Positions 18,368 through 26,187 of a stretch of 64,000 nt of DNA are shown here, piece by piece; within the stretch, counting starts at the first letter, position 1; every line of letters begins with the position of its first letter. This DNA comes from Parasphingorhabdus litoris DSM 22379 (GTDB lineage: Bacteria > Pseudomonadota > Alphaproteobacteria > Sphingomonadales > Sphingomonadaceae), in contig NZ_CP086727.1 in NCBI RefSeq assembly GCF_020906275.1, positions 372,001-436,000 of the forward strand. The letters are read 5' to 3'. The notes under the pieces are model-generated. The model was not told where the DNA came from and made no database searches. It saw nothing but the letters and a program-made list of their open reading frames with translations. Position numbers and translations under genes: made by a program.

Positions 18368-18425
18368 GCTTAACCAAAAACCGGGTCGCACAGCTTTTGG
18401 ATATTTTAGGGGGTTACGCACAGGA

Positions 18426-19388
18426 ATGGGCGGCATTTCACCAGATACTGACGTGGCAGACGCCCAGCCCGCAATAGCGGGCAGCGCAACCCCGGCTGAT
18501 TTGAATATTCAATCCCGCAACCGGCACTTTGCCAATGCGGCAATGGAGCGCCGGCGCTGGGTTGGCGGCGACCCCTATGCGACAGCCTTTTTCAACGCGC
18601 TGTCGATTACCTTTCCAAAGGGCGAAACCTTCTTCATGAAGGTCCTCAAGCAATATCGCGACGAAGTGCCGGAAAAACTGGCGCGGGAAATTCGCGGCTT
18701 TGTGCAACAAGAAGCGGTCCACAGCCGTGAGCATCTGTTTTTCAACAAGCATATCGAAGATTCTGACTTTGATACTTCCCGTCTGGAACAGACGCTGACC
18801 GACGTCATCGACAATATCGCCAGCATGCCGCTTATCATGCAGCTGGTAGCGACCACTTGCCTGGAACATCTGACTGCCATCATGGCTGCCGAATTTATCG
18901 CCAATCCCAAGCATTTTCATGATGCCGACGAAGAGCAGCGCAAAATGTGGCTTTGGCATGCATCCGAAGAGGTTGAGCATAAGGGTGTCGCTTATGATAC
19001 CTGGCTGCACGCCACTAGGGATTGGAGCCGGGCAAGACGCTGGGCCACCAAATCCGTGTTCATGGTTCGCATTTCAATGGGCTTTGCCAAAAACCGCACC
19101 AAAGGCATTTTTGACCTGTTGCGGCAGGATGGTATTTCCGGTCCACGTGCCTGGTTTGGTTTCTTGCACTATGCCTTGGTCAGTCCAGCGCCATTTCGGC
19201 GGACCTTATTGCCATGGTTTCAATTTTTCCTGCCCGGCTTTCATCCCTGGAACAAGGATGATCGCGACCTGATCCAGCTGGCTGAAAGCGAGTATGAAGC
19301 CGCGATCATGGACCAACCGGATCAGGACGATACCATTGCCACCTTGGGCGAGCGTAAGGTCAAGAAACGTCTCAATAAAGTTGCATAG
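18426..19388 (+). CDS. PF10118 metal-dependent hydrolase family protein, second copy
   Basis: A 320-residue paralogue of the gene at 10429. The shared blocks are RRRWVGGDPYATAFFNALS, REIRGFVQQEAVHSREH, CLEHLTAIMAAEFI, LWHASEEVEHKGVAYDTW and FFLPGFHPWNKDDRDLI, with the same His/Glu pairs proposed as metal ligands. The ATG at 18426 is used because the alternative upstream reading from 18285 passes through a palindrome-bearing, GTTAAC-rich promoter region; AGGGGG precedes it. Unlike the first copy it has a 30-residue basic C-terminal tail (GERKVKKRL) and no adjacent TetR gene. Confidence 0.87.
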   Translation: MGGISPDTDVADAQPAIAGSATPADLNIQSRNRHFANAAMERRRWVGGDPYATAFFNALSITFPKGETFFMKVLKQYRDEVPEKLAREIRGFVQQEAVHSREHLFFNKHIEDSDFDTSRLEQTLTDVIDNIASMPLIMQLVATTCLEHLTAIMAAEFIANPKHFHDADEEQRKMWLWHASEEVEHKGVAYDTWLHATRDWSRARRWATKSVFMVRISMGFAKNRTKGIFDLLRQDGISGPRAWFGFLHYALVSPAPFRRTLLPWFQFFLPGFHPWNKDDRDLIQLAESEYEAAIMDQPDQDDTIATLGERKVKKRLNKVA

Positions 19389-19390
19389 CC

Positions 19391-19942
19391 TTACGCGGCG
19401 AGCGGTCGCATGACATCGCTTTCCATATCGCCTTCCAGGGACAGCTGAAATTCAACCGCTGCAACCGAGCGATTACGCCCTTTGCTAAACCGAGGTTCGG
19501 TCCGGCCCGTCCGGCGAAAGCCAAGTTTGGTCAGGACATTACCCGACGCCGGATTATCGACGAAATGGCTTGCCACTATTTCGCGATATCCAAGGGCCTT
19601 TGCTGTCTCCAGCGCAGCGCGACCTGCTTCGGTAGCATAGCCCAGACCCCAGTGGTCCCGGCCAATCCAGTAGCCCAGTTCGATACTGCCATCGGCCATC
19701 TGGTCGATACCGCAAGTGCCAACCAGGCAAGGCGCGCCAGCCGTTCGCCGGTATATCAGCCAGCGTGGGCTTTTGGGGTTGTAGGGAAGCGACAGGAACT
19801 GGTCAGCATCATCCCGGTTATAGGGCCACGGGGCACTGGCCAAGTTGCGGACAATCGCCTCGTCATTAATTGCTTTGTACAGTGCGTCAGCATCCTCGGG
19901 CCAACCGGGTCTGAGCAATAATCTTGGCGTTCTAGCAAACAT
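19391..19942 (-). CDS. GNAT family N-acetyltransferase (RimJ/RimL type)
   Basis: A 183-residue acetyl-CoA-dependent acetyltransferase. TPRLLLRPGWPEDADALYKAI marks the RimJ/RimL N-terminus; the acetyl-CoA-binding region reads WGLGYATEAGRAALETAKALGY, followed by VDNPASGNVLTKLGFRRTG. The substrate (protein N-terminus, amino acid or small molecule) cannot be inferred. GGAGAG precedes the ATG. It ends two bases from the stop of the convergent PF10118 gene. Confidence 0.92.
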   Translation of the reverse strand: MFARTPRLLLRPGWPEDADALYKAINDEAIVRNLASAPWPYNRDDADQFLSLPYNPKSPRWLIYRRTAGAPCLVGTCGIDQMADGSIELGYWIGRDHWGLGYATEAGRAALETAKALGYREIVASHFVDNPASGNVLTKLGFRRTGRTEPRFSKGRNRSVAAVEFQLSLEGDMESDVMRPLAA

Positions 19943-20065
19943 CGGGACTCTCCGTTTTTCTGATCATGTTCGACCAGAGTCAAAAATTTAACCGCCCCTG
20001 CGTTGGTTTGACCGCCCTCTACAATGGAGCGATGACAACGCAGTGACATTTTCGGCAGGGAGAGA

Positions 20066-20097
20066 CAAAAAAAGGGAGAGGGGGTGACCCTCTCCCT
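20066..20097 (-). terminator. Terminator of the rplU-rpmA operon
   Basis: Perfect 10-bp stem, AGGGAGAGGG (20073-20082) pairing with CCCTCTCCCT (20088-20097). On the minus strand it is followed by a run of seven T (20066-20072). It lies about 70 bases past the rpmA stop and ends that transcript. Confidence 0.9.
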
Positions 20098-20166
20098 GAA
20101 ATCTGGTGGTTCTTTTTGAACCATCCGGGTCATCCCTCAAAGGACAACCCGTTATCGATTGTCCGG

Positions 20167-20436
20167 TTATTCGGCGGCTTCCGCCATGGCGTCGACAGAC
20201 ACATATTTGCGGCCGAGCTTGCCCTTGTGGAATTCCACTTTGCCATCAATGAGCGCAAATAGGGTGTGGTCCTTGCCCATACCGACATTGCGACCCGGAT
20301 GGGTCTTTGTGCCGCGCTGGCGAATAATAATATTGCCGGCCACAACCGCTTCGCTGCCATATTTTTTGACGCCTAAACGGCGGCCTTCTGAATCACGGCC
20401 GTTACGCGAGGAACCGCCTGCTTTCTTATGTGCCAT
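20167..20436 (-). CDS. rpmA: 50S ribosomal protein L27
   Basis: Ribosomal protein near the peptidyl-transferase centre, 89 residues. The sequence has the diagnostic N-terminus [18 protein letters not shown] and the block [20 protein letters not shown]. No N-terminal cleavage extension of the Firmicutes type. It follows rplU by three bases on the same strand, the universal bacterial order, with a strong terminator behind it. Confidence 0.98.
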   Translation of the reverse strand: MAHKKAGGSSRNGRDSEGRRLGVKKYGSEAVVAGNIIIRQRGTKTHPGRNVGMGKDHTLFALIDGKVEFHKGKLGRKYVSVDAMAEAAE

Positions 20437-20439
20437 GGT

Positions 20440-20988
20440 TTAGTCCTTCTTCTTCGCAGCTGGCTTTTTAGCAGCTGGCTTTTTGGCTGGAGCCTTCTTG
20501 GCTGCAGCTGGTTTTGCTTCGGTCTTGGCCGCGGCTTTTTTAGGCGCTGCTTTTTTCGCTGGTGCCTTCGCTGCAGCTTTCTTGGCCGGAGCGGCCTTTT
20601 TAGCAGGCGCAGCTTTCTTTTCAGCAGCTGGTTTCGCATCCGCAGGTTTAGCAGCTTCCTTTTTAGGAGCAGCCTTCTTGGCAGCTTTGGCAGCACCGAT
20701 GGCATTGATCTTCAGCACGGTGTGCTGCTGACGATGGCCGTTTTTGCGGCGATAATTGTGCCGGCGGCGCTTCTTGAAGATGATAACCTTCTCGCCTTTT
20801 TCCTGTGCAACAATTTCAGCAGCCACGGTCAAACCTTTGACGTCCTTCATATCGCCGCCGTCACCAGCCAGCAAAACGTCATCAAGGGTTACCGAATCAC
20901 CTGCTTCACCAGCAAGTTTTTCGACTGCGATTATATCTCCTGCGGCAACACGATATTGTTTACCGCCGGTGCGCACTATAGCGAACAT
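20440..20988 (-). CDS. rplU: 50S ribosomal protein L21 with long Lys/Ala-rich tail
   Basis: Residues 1 to about 103 are a complete L21 ([35 protein letters not shown]). The protein then continues for about 80 residues of repeats of the AKKAAPKK / AAKKPA kind, resembling histone H1 C-termini, to a total of 182 residues; ordinary L21 is about 100-105. The tail should be disordered and strongly basic, able to bind rRNA or DNA. Longer L21 forms occur in alphaproteobacteria. ATG at 20988 is the conserved L21 start; an ORF extension to 21027 adds non-conserved residues. Confidence 0.96.
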   Translation of the reverse strand: MFAIVRTGGKQYRVAAGDIIAVEKLAGEAGDSVTLDDVLLAGDGGDMKDVKGLTVAAEIVAQEKGEKVIIFKKRRRHNYRRKNGHRQQHTVLKINAIGAAKAAKKAAPKKEAAKPADAKPAAEKKAAPAKKAAPAKKAAAKAPAKKAAPKKAAAKTEAKPAAAKKAPAKKPAAKKPAAKKKD

Positions 20989-21228
20989 GGCATTTTTCCG
21001 TTTCAATCTTGTGGTTCCAGCGCGCAAGCAAGGAAACGCGAGTCTCTCGGCTCACGCTGGAAAGAGTGCGCAGCTACTAGATGGGCATGGCTGTGTCAAC
21101 CGGTATTGGGCGATTTTTAGGCAAGTTTCTGCTTTCATCTGCCCTCGCCGTTCGTGGTGGCGCTATCACACTTCATTCCGTTGCAAAGGCCATTGCCGCA
21201 ACAAAAACCACGGCCTAAAGATGTATCT

Positions 21229-21747
21229 ATGAAAATTTCCCTGTTTCTGATCCTGGTTCTCGGCCTCTCCTTGTCCGCCTGCGCTATGCAAGAAGGGGAT
21301 TTTCCGTCCCTTGCGAAACGACCCTATGAGGATGCCCCGGCCATAACAGATACGGCTGCGCCGACACCGGCCCAGATGGCTACGCTTCCCGTCGCGCTCA
21401 GAAACGCCGTTGATGCGGCTATTCGGCAGAGCAATGCAGCCCATCAGGCATTCCTGGGTGATTTGCCCAAAGTGAAGCAAAGCGTATCGGCAGCACGCGG
21501 CGCCGCACCATCCAGCGAATCGTGGGTGGTGGCGCAGGTGCAGCTATCTTCGCTCGAAACGGATCGCAGTCCCTCGATATCGGCACTGGCGGATATGGAT
21601 GCGCTTTATATGCAGCGGCTTGATCAGGAATTTTCCGGGGAAGAAAAAGGGGCAGCGGCTCTTATCGCAAAATCGCGTGAGCGCATTGAAGCTCAAGTTT
21701 CCAATCAGCAACAGGAAATCGAAAAGCTTAAATCTGGTTTGCGCTAA
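21229..21747 (+). CDS. Putative lipoprotein of unknown function
   Basis: A 172-residue protein with a lipoprotein signal: hydrophobic ILVLGLSLSAC with the lipobox Cys at about residue 18. The mature part is helical, with a C-terminal coiled-coil-like stretch (ERIEAQVSNQQQEIEKLKSG). No known family recognised. The longer reading from 21154 was rejected because it places 25 polar residues before the signal. It is divergent from rplU and convergent with the carbonic anhydrase operon, ending five bases before it. Confidence 0.75.
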   Translation: MKISLFLILVLGLSLSACAMQEGDFPSLAKRPYEDAPAITDTAAPTPAQMATLPVALRNAVDAAIRQSNAAHQAFLGDLPKVKQSVSAARGAAPSSESWVVAQVQLSSLETDRSPSISALADMDALYMQRLDQEFSGEEKGAAALIAKSRERIEAQVSNQQQEIEKLKSGLR

Positions 21748-21752
21748 AGGCT

Positions 21753-22310
21753 CTATTTTTGGGCAGCCTCTACGGCGGCTTTGTGGACTTTGGCATTTTC
21801 GACATAATGCGCAACGCCCATCCGCATGCCTGCAATTGCCGGTTCGGGCAGATCGCGCATATATTTTGCCGGTGAGCCAGCCCAAAGCTGTCCTGTCGGG
21901 ATTCTCTTATTGGGCGTCAAGGTTGCGCCCGCCGCTAACATTGCATCGCCTTCTATGACGCAGCCATCCATGACAGTCGTGCTCAGACCTACAAAAGCCC
22001 GGTCTTCGAGTGTCGCACCATGCAGCATGACCATATGGCCGACCAGCACATCATCCCCGATAATTGTCGGATGGCCGTTGGGTGTCGCTGGTGTGGCACT
22101 GTCACAGTGAATGGTGGTACCATCCTGAATATTGCTGCGTGCGCCAATTTTGATGTAATTGACGTCCGCGCGGATCACGCAATTATACCAGATGCTGGAT
22201 TCTGGCCCGATTTCCACATCGCCGATAATTTTGCAGCCCGGGGCGATAAATGCTGTTTCATGAATTTTGGGCGTTTTGCCATTAAAAGGCAGGATAAGAG
22301 GGTCGGTCAT
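21753..22310 (-). CDS. Gamma carbonic anhydrase family protein (left-handed beta-helix)
   Basis: A 185-residue hexapeptide-repeat protein of the YrdA/CaiE/gamma-CA type. Repeats run from about residue 18 to 150 (IIGDVEIGPESSIWYNCVIRAD, NIQDGTTIHC, VGHMVMLHGATLEDRAFVG). Two zinc-ligand candidates, the His of TIHC and the His pair of VGHMVMLH, are kept, as in gamma carbonic anhydrases. Whether it hydrates CO2 is not shown by sequence alone. ATGA overlap with the GNAT stop makes it the third gene of hemB-GNAT-gammaCA. Confidence 0.9.
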   Translation of the reverse strand: MTDPLILPFNGKTPKIHETAFIAPGCKIIGDVEIGPESSIWYNCVIRADVNYIKIGARSNIQDGTTIHCDSATPATPNGHPTIIGDDVLVGHMVMLHGATLEDRAFVGLSTTVMDGCVIEGDAMLAAGATLTPNKRIPTGQLWAGSPAKYMRDLPEPAIAGMRMGVAHYVENAKVHKAAVEAAQK

Positions 22311-22864
22311 GCGTCGGTTTTCCAGTCTTTGGCTTCGATTCGGTAGACAATGGTCGGGTTCAGCTCTTCCCCATAATTGGGATCATGAAAATCCAGTTCA
22401 GGCTTGTGCGTCATGCCCAGCCTTTTCATCAGACCCAGCGAGGGTTCATTACCCTGAACGGTCAATGCCACAACGAAAGGCGCTTTGTGGTGTTTGAACG
22501 CAAGGTCCATGGCGGCGGTAGCGGCTTCTCTTGCATAGCCTTGCCCCCAGACATCTTCGCGCAGCCGCCAGCCTATTTCATAAGCGCCGGTCAGTTTGGG
22601 TTGCGGCGCATTAACGCGCTTCAATCCGCAAAAGCCGAGCAGAGCATTGTCTGATTTTCTCTCCACAATCCAAAAGGTGTGGCCGAAATCACGGTCATAG
22701 CCTCTGATCCGTTCAACCGCTTCAAGGAATTTTTCAAGTGATTGTACGCCGCCAAGCCAACGCGTAACCTTGGGCGTGTTGAGATATTGCATGAACGGGT
22801 CAATATCCTCGTCTCGCCAATTGCGCAGACGCAATCGTTCAGTTTCCGCGATAATGTCACTCAT
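22307..22864 (-). CDS. GNAT family N-acetyltransferase
   Basis: A 185-residue RimJ/RimL-like enzyme. Start TERLRLRNWRDEDIDPFMQYL; acetyl-CoA site WGQGYAREAATAAMDLAF; then EPSLGLMKRLGMTHKP. The ATG at 22864 overlaps the hemB stop by eight bases (ATGAGTGA), and its own stop overlaps the carbonic anhydrase start by four, so all three genes are translationally coupled. Substrate unknown; a link with tetrapyrrole synthesis is not implied by the family. Confidence 0.9.
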   Translation of the reverse strand: MSDIIAETERLRLRNWRDEDIDPFMQYLNTPKVTRWLGGVQSLEKFLEAVERIRGYDRDFGHTFWIVERKSDNALLGFCGLKRVNAPQPKLTGAYEIGWRLREDVWGQGYAREAATAAMDLAFKHHKAPFVVALTVQGNEPSLGLMKRLGMTHKPELDFHDPNYGEELNPTIVYRIEAKDWKTDA

Positions 22865-23858
22865 GAAGCAGCCGGGCCGCATCGGCGGCGAAATAGGTCA
22901 ATATGCCGGAACAACCAGCGCGTTTAAAAGCAACAAGCTTTTCCATCATCAAGGCATCGCGATCGCCAATGCCAGCGGCGGCGCCCGCGGCAACCAGTGC
23001 GTATTCTCCTGATACTTGATAGGCGAAAACCGGCACGTTGAATTCGTTCTTGGCGCGGTAAATAATGTCGAGATAGGCGAGGCCCGGTTTGACCATCACG
23101 CTATCTGCACCTTCAGCAATATCCATGGCAATTTCGCGCATGGCCTCATCGCTATTGGCAGCATCCATTTGATAGCTTTTCTTGTCACCTTTCAGGGTAC
23201 CGCTAGATCCTACGGCATCGCGGAAAGGGCCATAAAAGGCGCTTGCATATTTGGCAGCGTAGGACATGATTTGAACATTGTGATGGTGCGCCAATTCCAG
23301 CGTATCACGAATAGCGCCGATCCGCCCATCCATCATATCGGATGGTGCGATAATATCGGCCCCGGCATTGGCCTGATTCAACGCTTGTTTGGTCAACATA
23401 TCAAGCGTCCGGTCATTCTCGACATAACCACTTGCATCGATCAAACCGTCTTGCCCGTGAGTAGTATAGGGGTCGAGCGCGACATCGGTGAGCACGCCAA
23501 TATCATCGCCCAGTGCATCTTTTATCGCCTTGGTTGCACGGCACATAAGATTGTCGACATTTAGCGCTTCTGCGCCGTCATCGCTGCGTTTGTTGGATGG
23601 CGTGTTGGGAAACAGGGCAATACAGGGTATGCCTAGATCACGCGCCTCCTTTGCGCGCTCAACAATCAAGTCTACTGACCATCGCGATACGCCCGGTAGT
23701 GAGGTAACTGGCTCCTCGACGTTGCTCCCATCCGCAATAAACAACGGCCAGATGAGATCAGCCGGCGTCAATAAATTCTCACGAACCATAGCGCGGCTCC
23801 AAGCGGAAGCACGCGTGCGGCGCAGTCGGGTGCGGGGGAAGGCAGGATCTTGGGTCAT
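22857..23858 (-). CDS. hemB: Delta-aminolevulinic acid dehydratase (porphobilinogen synthase)
   Basis: Condenses two 5-aminolevulinate molecules to porphobilinogen for haem and other tetrapyrroles. The 333-residue protein carries the two active-site lysines in YAAKYASAFYGPF and DSVMVKPGLAYLD. The metal-site loop reads DVALDPYTTHGQDG, lacking the Cys residues of the zinc type (DVCLCPYTxHGHCG), so this is the magnesium-type, zinc-independent class found in alphaproteobacteria. First gene of a coupled three-gene operon. Confidence 0.97.
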   Translation of the reverse strand: MTQDPAFPRTRLRRTRASAWSRAMVRENLLTPADLIWPLFIADGSNVEEPVTSLPGVSRWSVDLIVERAKEARDLGIPCIALFPNTPSNKRSDDGAEALNVDNLMCRATKAIKDALGDDIGVLTDVALDPYTTHGQDGLIDASGYVENDRTLDMLTKQALNQANAGADIIAPSDMMDGRIGAIRDTLELAHHHNVQIMSYAAKYASAFYGPFRDAVGSSGTLKGDKKSYQMDAANSDEAMREIAMDIAEGADSVMVKPGLAYLDIIYRAKNEFNVPVFAYQVSGEYALVAAGAAAGIGDRDALMMEKLVAFKRAGCSGILTYFAADAARLLHE

Positions 23859-24056
23859 GGAAGTTCAATATAGAGTGGCGGCACCATAGGGCAATTGAAA
23901 TAGCAATTTGAAATGCTTGGAGCGACTGATCAAAAATTTACATTTTTGTAAAGATTTACAGAATGCGTATGGCCATGAACTGGTCTATATGCCTTGAGAT
24001 GAAAATATCGCTTTAGGTCATTACCGACTCCAATTCCTCCAATAAGGATATAGTAT

Positions 24057-24374
24057 ATGCCTCGCAAATCCCGTTTCGTAGCGTCAGCCATTCTGGCGAC
24101 ATGCTTGACCTTGTCGGCCTGCGGTAGTGCAGATGATGAAGATAGCTTGACCGGTGCATTCACCAAAGGCTTTGACGAGAGCTGGAATTCCGAATTTGTC
24201 GCTGGTTGTGTCACGGAATCGAAAAAGGCAGGCGCGACTGAAGCCGACGCTACTCCAATATGCACCTGTCTGGCGAAGGAGCTCGACAAAAGCCTCGATG
24301 GGATTAGCGAGAAAATGAATCCGCCAGAGGCAAAATTGGAAGCAGCTAGCGAAATCTGTCTGGGTGAGCTTTAG
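24057..24374 (+). CDS. Small Cys-containing lipoprotein (105 aa)
   Basis: Signal and lipobox ATCLTLSACG give a lipidated Cys at about residue 22. The mature 84 residues contain four more Cys (AGCVTES, TPICTCLAKE, EICLGEL), which could form two disulfides in the periplasm. No known family was recognised. AAGGATA lies ahead of the ATG. Stands alone, convergent with the M23 peptidase gene. Confidence 0.75.
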   Translation: MPRKSRFVASAILATCLTLSACGSADDEDSLTGAFTKGFDESWNSEFVAGCVTESKKAGATEADATPICTCLAKELDKSLDGISEKMNPPEAKLEAASEICLGEL

Positions 24375-24384
24375 GGCGGACGCC

Positions 24385-25959
24385 TTAGCTGATCGACTTC
24401 TTGCCCAGTCGGCTGATTTCACGCTGCTTTTCCGTGGTGCTTGAAGCGCTTTTCAAAGTACCAAGCGCCGCGCCAGGCTTCACTTGTTGCAGGCGTTGCA
24501 ATTCGCTTTTGAACCGTCTCAGCTCTTTTCCGGCGAGTTTTGCCCGTTCGATAAATTTCACGGAATTCGGATTGATTGCCCGGCCATTGCGGTAAAGCTC
24601 ATAATGCAGATGTGGGCCTGTCGATAGGCCGGTAGACCCGATATACCCGATAATCTGTCCCTGCCGAACACGCGCGCCATTGCGAACGGCGATACGGCTC
24701 ATATGTGCATAGCCCGATCCCAACCCGCCATTATGTCTGATTTTGACGAACTTGCCATAGCCACCTTTACGCCCAGCAAACGAAACCTTGCCGTCAGTCA
24801 CGGCATATATCGGGGCACCATAGCCACCGCCAAAGTCGATGCCGCTATGCATTCTTTTATAACGCAAAATCGGATGACGACGCATACCATAGCCAGAGGT
24901 TTTTCTGCCGCGTGTTGGCCGAACCAGTTCGCCGCGAGATTGACCGACACCGGATGCCTCAAACCAGTTGGAACGCCCGCCACTGGCCCATTTCAACATC
25001 TGTGCCTTGGCTTTGCCATCGCGCTCTATACCGGCATAGAGCAAGTCACCGACTTCGACTTCACCGGTTTCGGCGCGGCGATAGCCAAGGATTATGTCAA
25101 ATTCATCGGTGGAACGGATGTCCCGTGATACCGACATTTTCTTGCCAATGACCTGCAGATATTTTTGTACTGCGTCAGCCGGTGCCCCAGCCGCACGCGC
25201 AGAGCGATAGAGGCTGGAGCCGACAACGCCTTTGATCCGAAGAGGCGTATCATCAACAAGGATTGGCTTGCGATTAAGTGCAAGTTTGTCACCATTGCGC
25301 AAAACTTCGAGATTCAAATCAAAACGGGCTCGAAAGGCGAGTTGGTCGAGTGGACGCGGCTGGTTCTTGGCAGGGCGACGACCAAGAGTTACATCAATCT
25401 TCGTGCCCGGTTTGATTTCATCCAAGGTCACAGCGCCAGCAACCAGATCGGTGACTTCTCGCGCTTCCGCATTGGCAACCCCGGCGCGCTGCAAAACCCG
25501 GCGAAGGCTGTCGCCGCGACCCAAGGTGGCGACCAGTTCAATCGAGGGGCGTTCAGGGCTTTGTGCAAGCGGACGTACTGCATCAGTCGCTGCCATTCTA
25601 ACTCCGGTATCGGAGCCGTAGGCCAATGGAGCAATCATTTGTGAACGGGCTTGATCAGCCCGAAAGCCGGTAAGTGCCGCAGTTTGATGTCCGCTAATTG
25701 GACCAAAGTCGGGTAAGCAGGAAATGGCAACGCCGCACAGCAGAACCAGTGTTGCAAGACCGCGAAACCAAGTGAAACTGCCGATGTCGCGGCCGAGATC
25801 AGGTACCCAGTCGGTTTGTGCAAGTTTTTCGCGCCAATCCTCAGATAGGCTGGCAAAGACTTCCGGCATGGCAAATGGCGACGCGGGCGGGTCTGCTGCA
25901 ATAGCGGCAGCTCCATTTCCCTGATCGGCAAGCATGTCGATACTTTTGTACAAATGCAC
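24385..25959 (-). CDS. M23 family metallopeptidase (LytM/MepM-like endopeptidase)
   Basis: Peptidoglycan endopeptidase of up to 524 residues. One membrane anchor near residues 65-84 (LATLVLLCGVAISC) puts the rest in the periplasm. A central region (about 140-240) resembles the OapA/LysM-like part of MepM (ATLGRGDSLRRVLQRAGV). The peptidase domain (about 370-480) has zinc ligands in HSGIDFGGGYG and HLHYELYRNG and the H of GYAHMSR. The start is a GTG at 25959; an ATG at 25935 is a possible alternative since no good ribosome site is seen for either. Role: cutting cross-links during growth. Confidence 0.93.
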   Translation of the reverse strand: MHLYKSIDMLADQGNGAAAIAADPPASPFAMPEVFASLSEDWREKLAQTDWVPDLGRDIGSFTWFRGLATLVLLCGVAISCLPDFGPISGHQTAALTGFRADQARSQMIAPLAYGSDTGVRMAATDAVRPLAQSPERPSIELVATLGRGDSLRRVLQRAGVANAEAREVTDLVAGAVTLDEIKPGTKIDVTLGRRPAKNQPRPLDQLAFRARFDLNLEVLRNGDKLALNRKPILVDDTPLRIKGVVGSSLYRSARAAGAPADAVQKYLQVIGKKMSVSRDIRSTDEFDIILGYRRAETGEVEVGDLLYAGIERDGKAKAQMLKWASGGRSNWFEASGVGQSRGELVRPTRGRKTSGYGMRRHPILRYKRMHSGIDFGGGYGAPIYAVTDGKVSFAGRKGGYGKFVKIRHNGGLGSGYAHMSRIAVRNGARVRQGQIIGYIGSTGLSTGPHLHYELYRNGRAINPNSVKFIERAKLAGKELRRFKSELQRLQQVKPGAALGTLKSASSTTEKQREISRLGKKSIS

Positions 25960-26187
25960 CCCTTGGCGACACTATCTTTAACTACTCAAAAGATAGAACT
26001 CCATCGCAATAATATTTCTTTCTCTGTGAAGGAATAGGGTTAATGTCAAATTAAGATCGGGCTTTCATTCTATGCTATGCGGTAAAACGTGTAAATTCGC
26101 GGCTATCCGGTCATCACGCCAAGAATCTTGCCGATTTTACAAGAATTCTGCTTGCCAGTTTGATGCCGATGCGGTGAGGTAAGGCAA

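Noticed and set aside
18285..18425. N-terminal extension of the second PF10118 hydrolase
   Set aside because: The extra residues are not matched in the first copy and run through a palindrome-rich promoter region.
20428..21120. Long plus-strand reading frame opposite rplU
   Set aside because: It is the antisense shadow of the Lys/Ala-rich rplU tail, giving a low-complexity Leu/Phe/Ala-rich product with no homology pattern.
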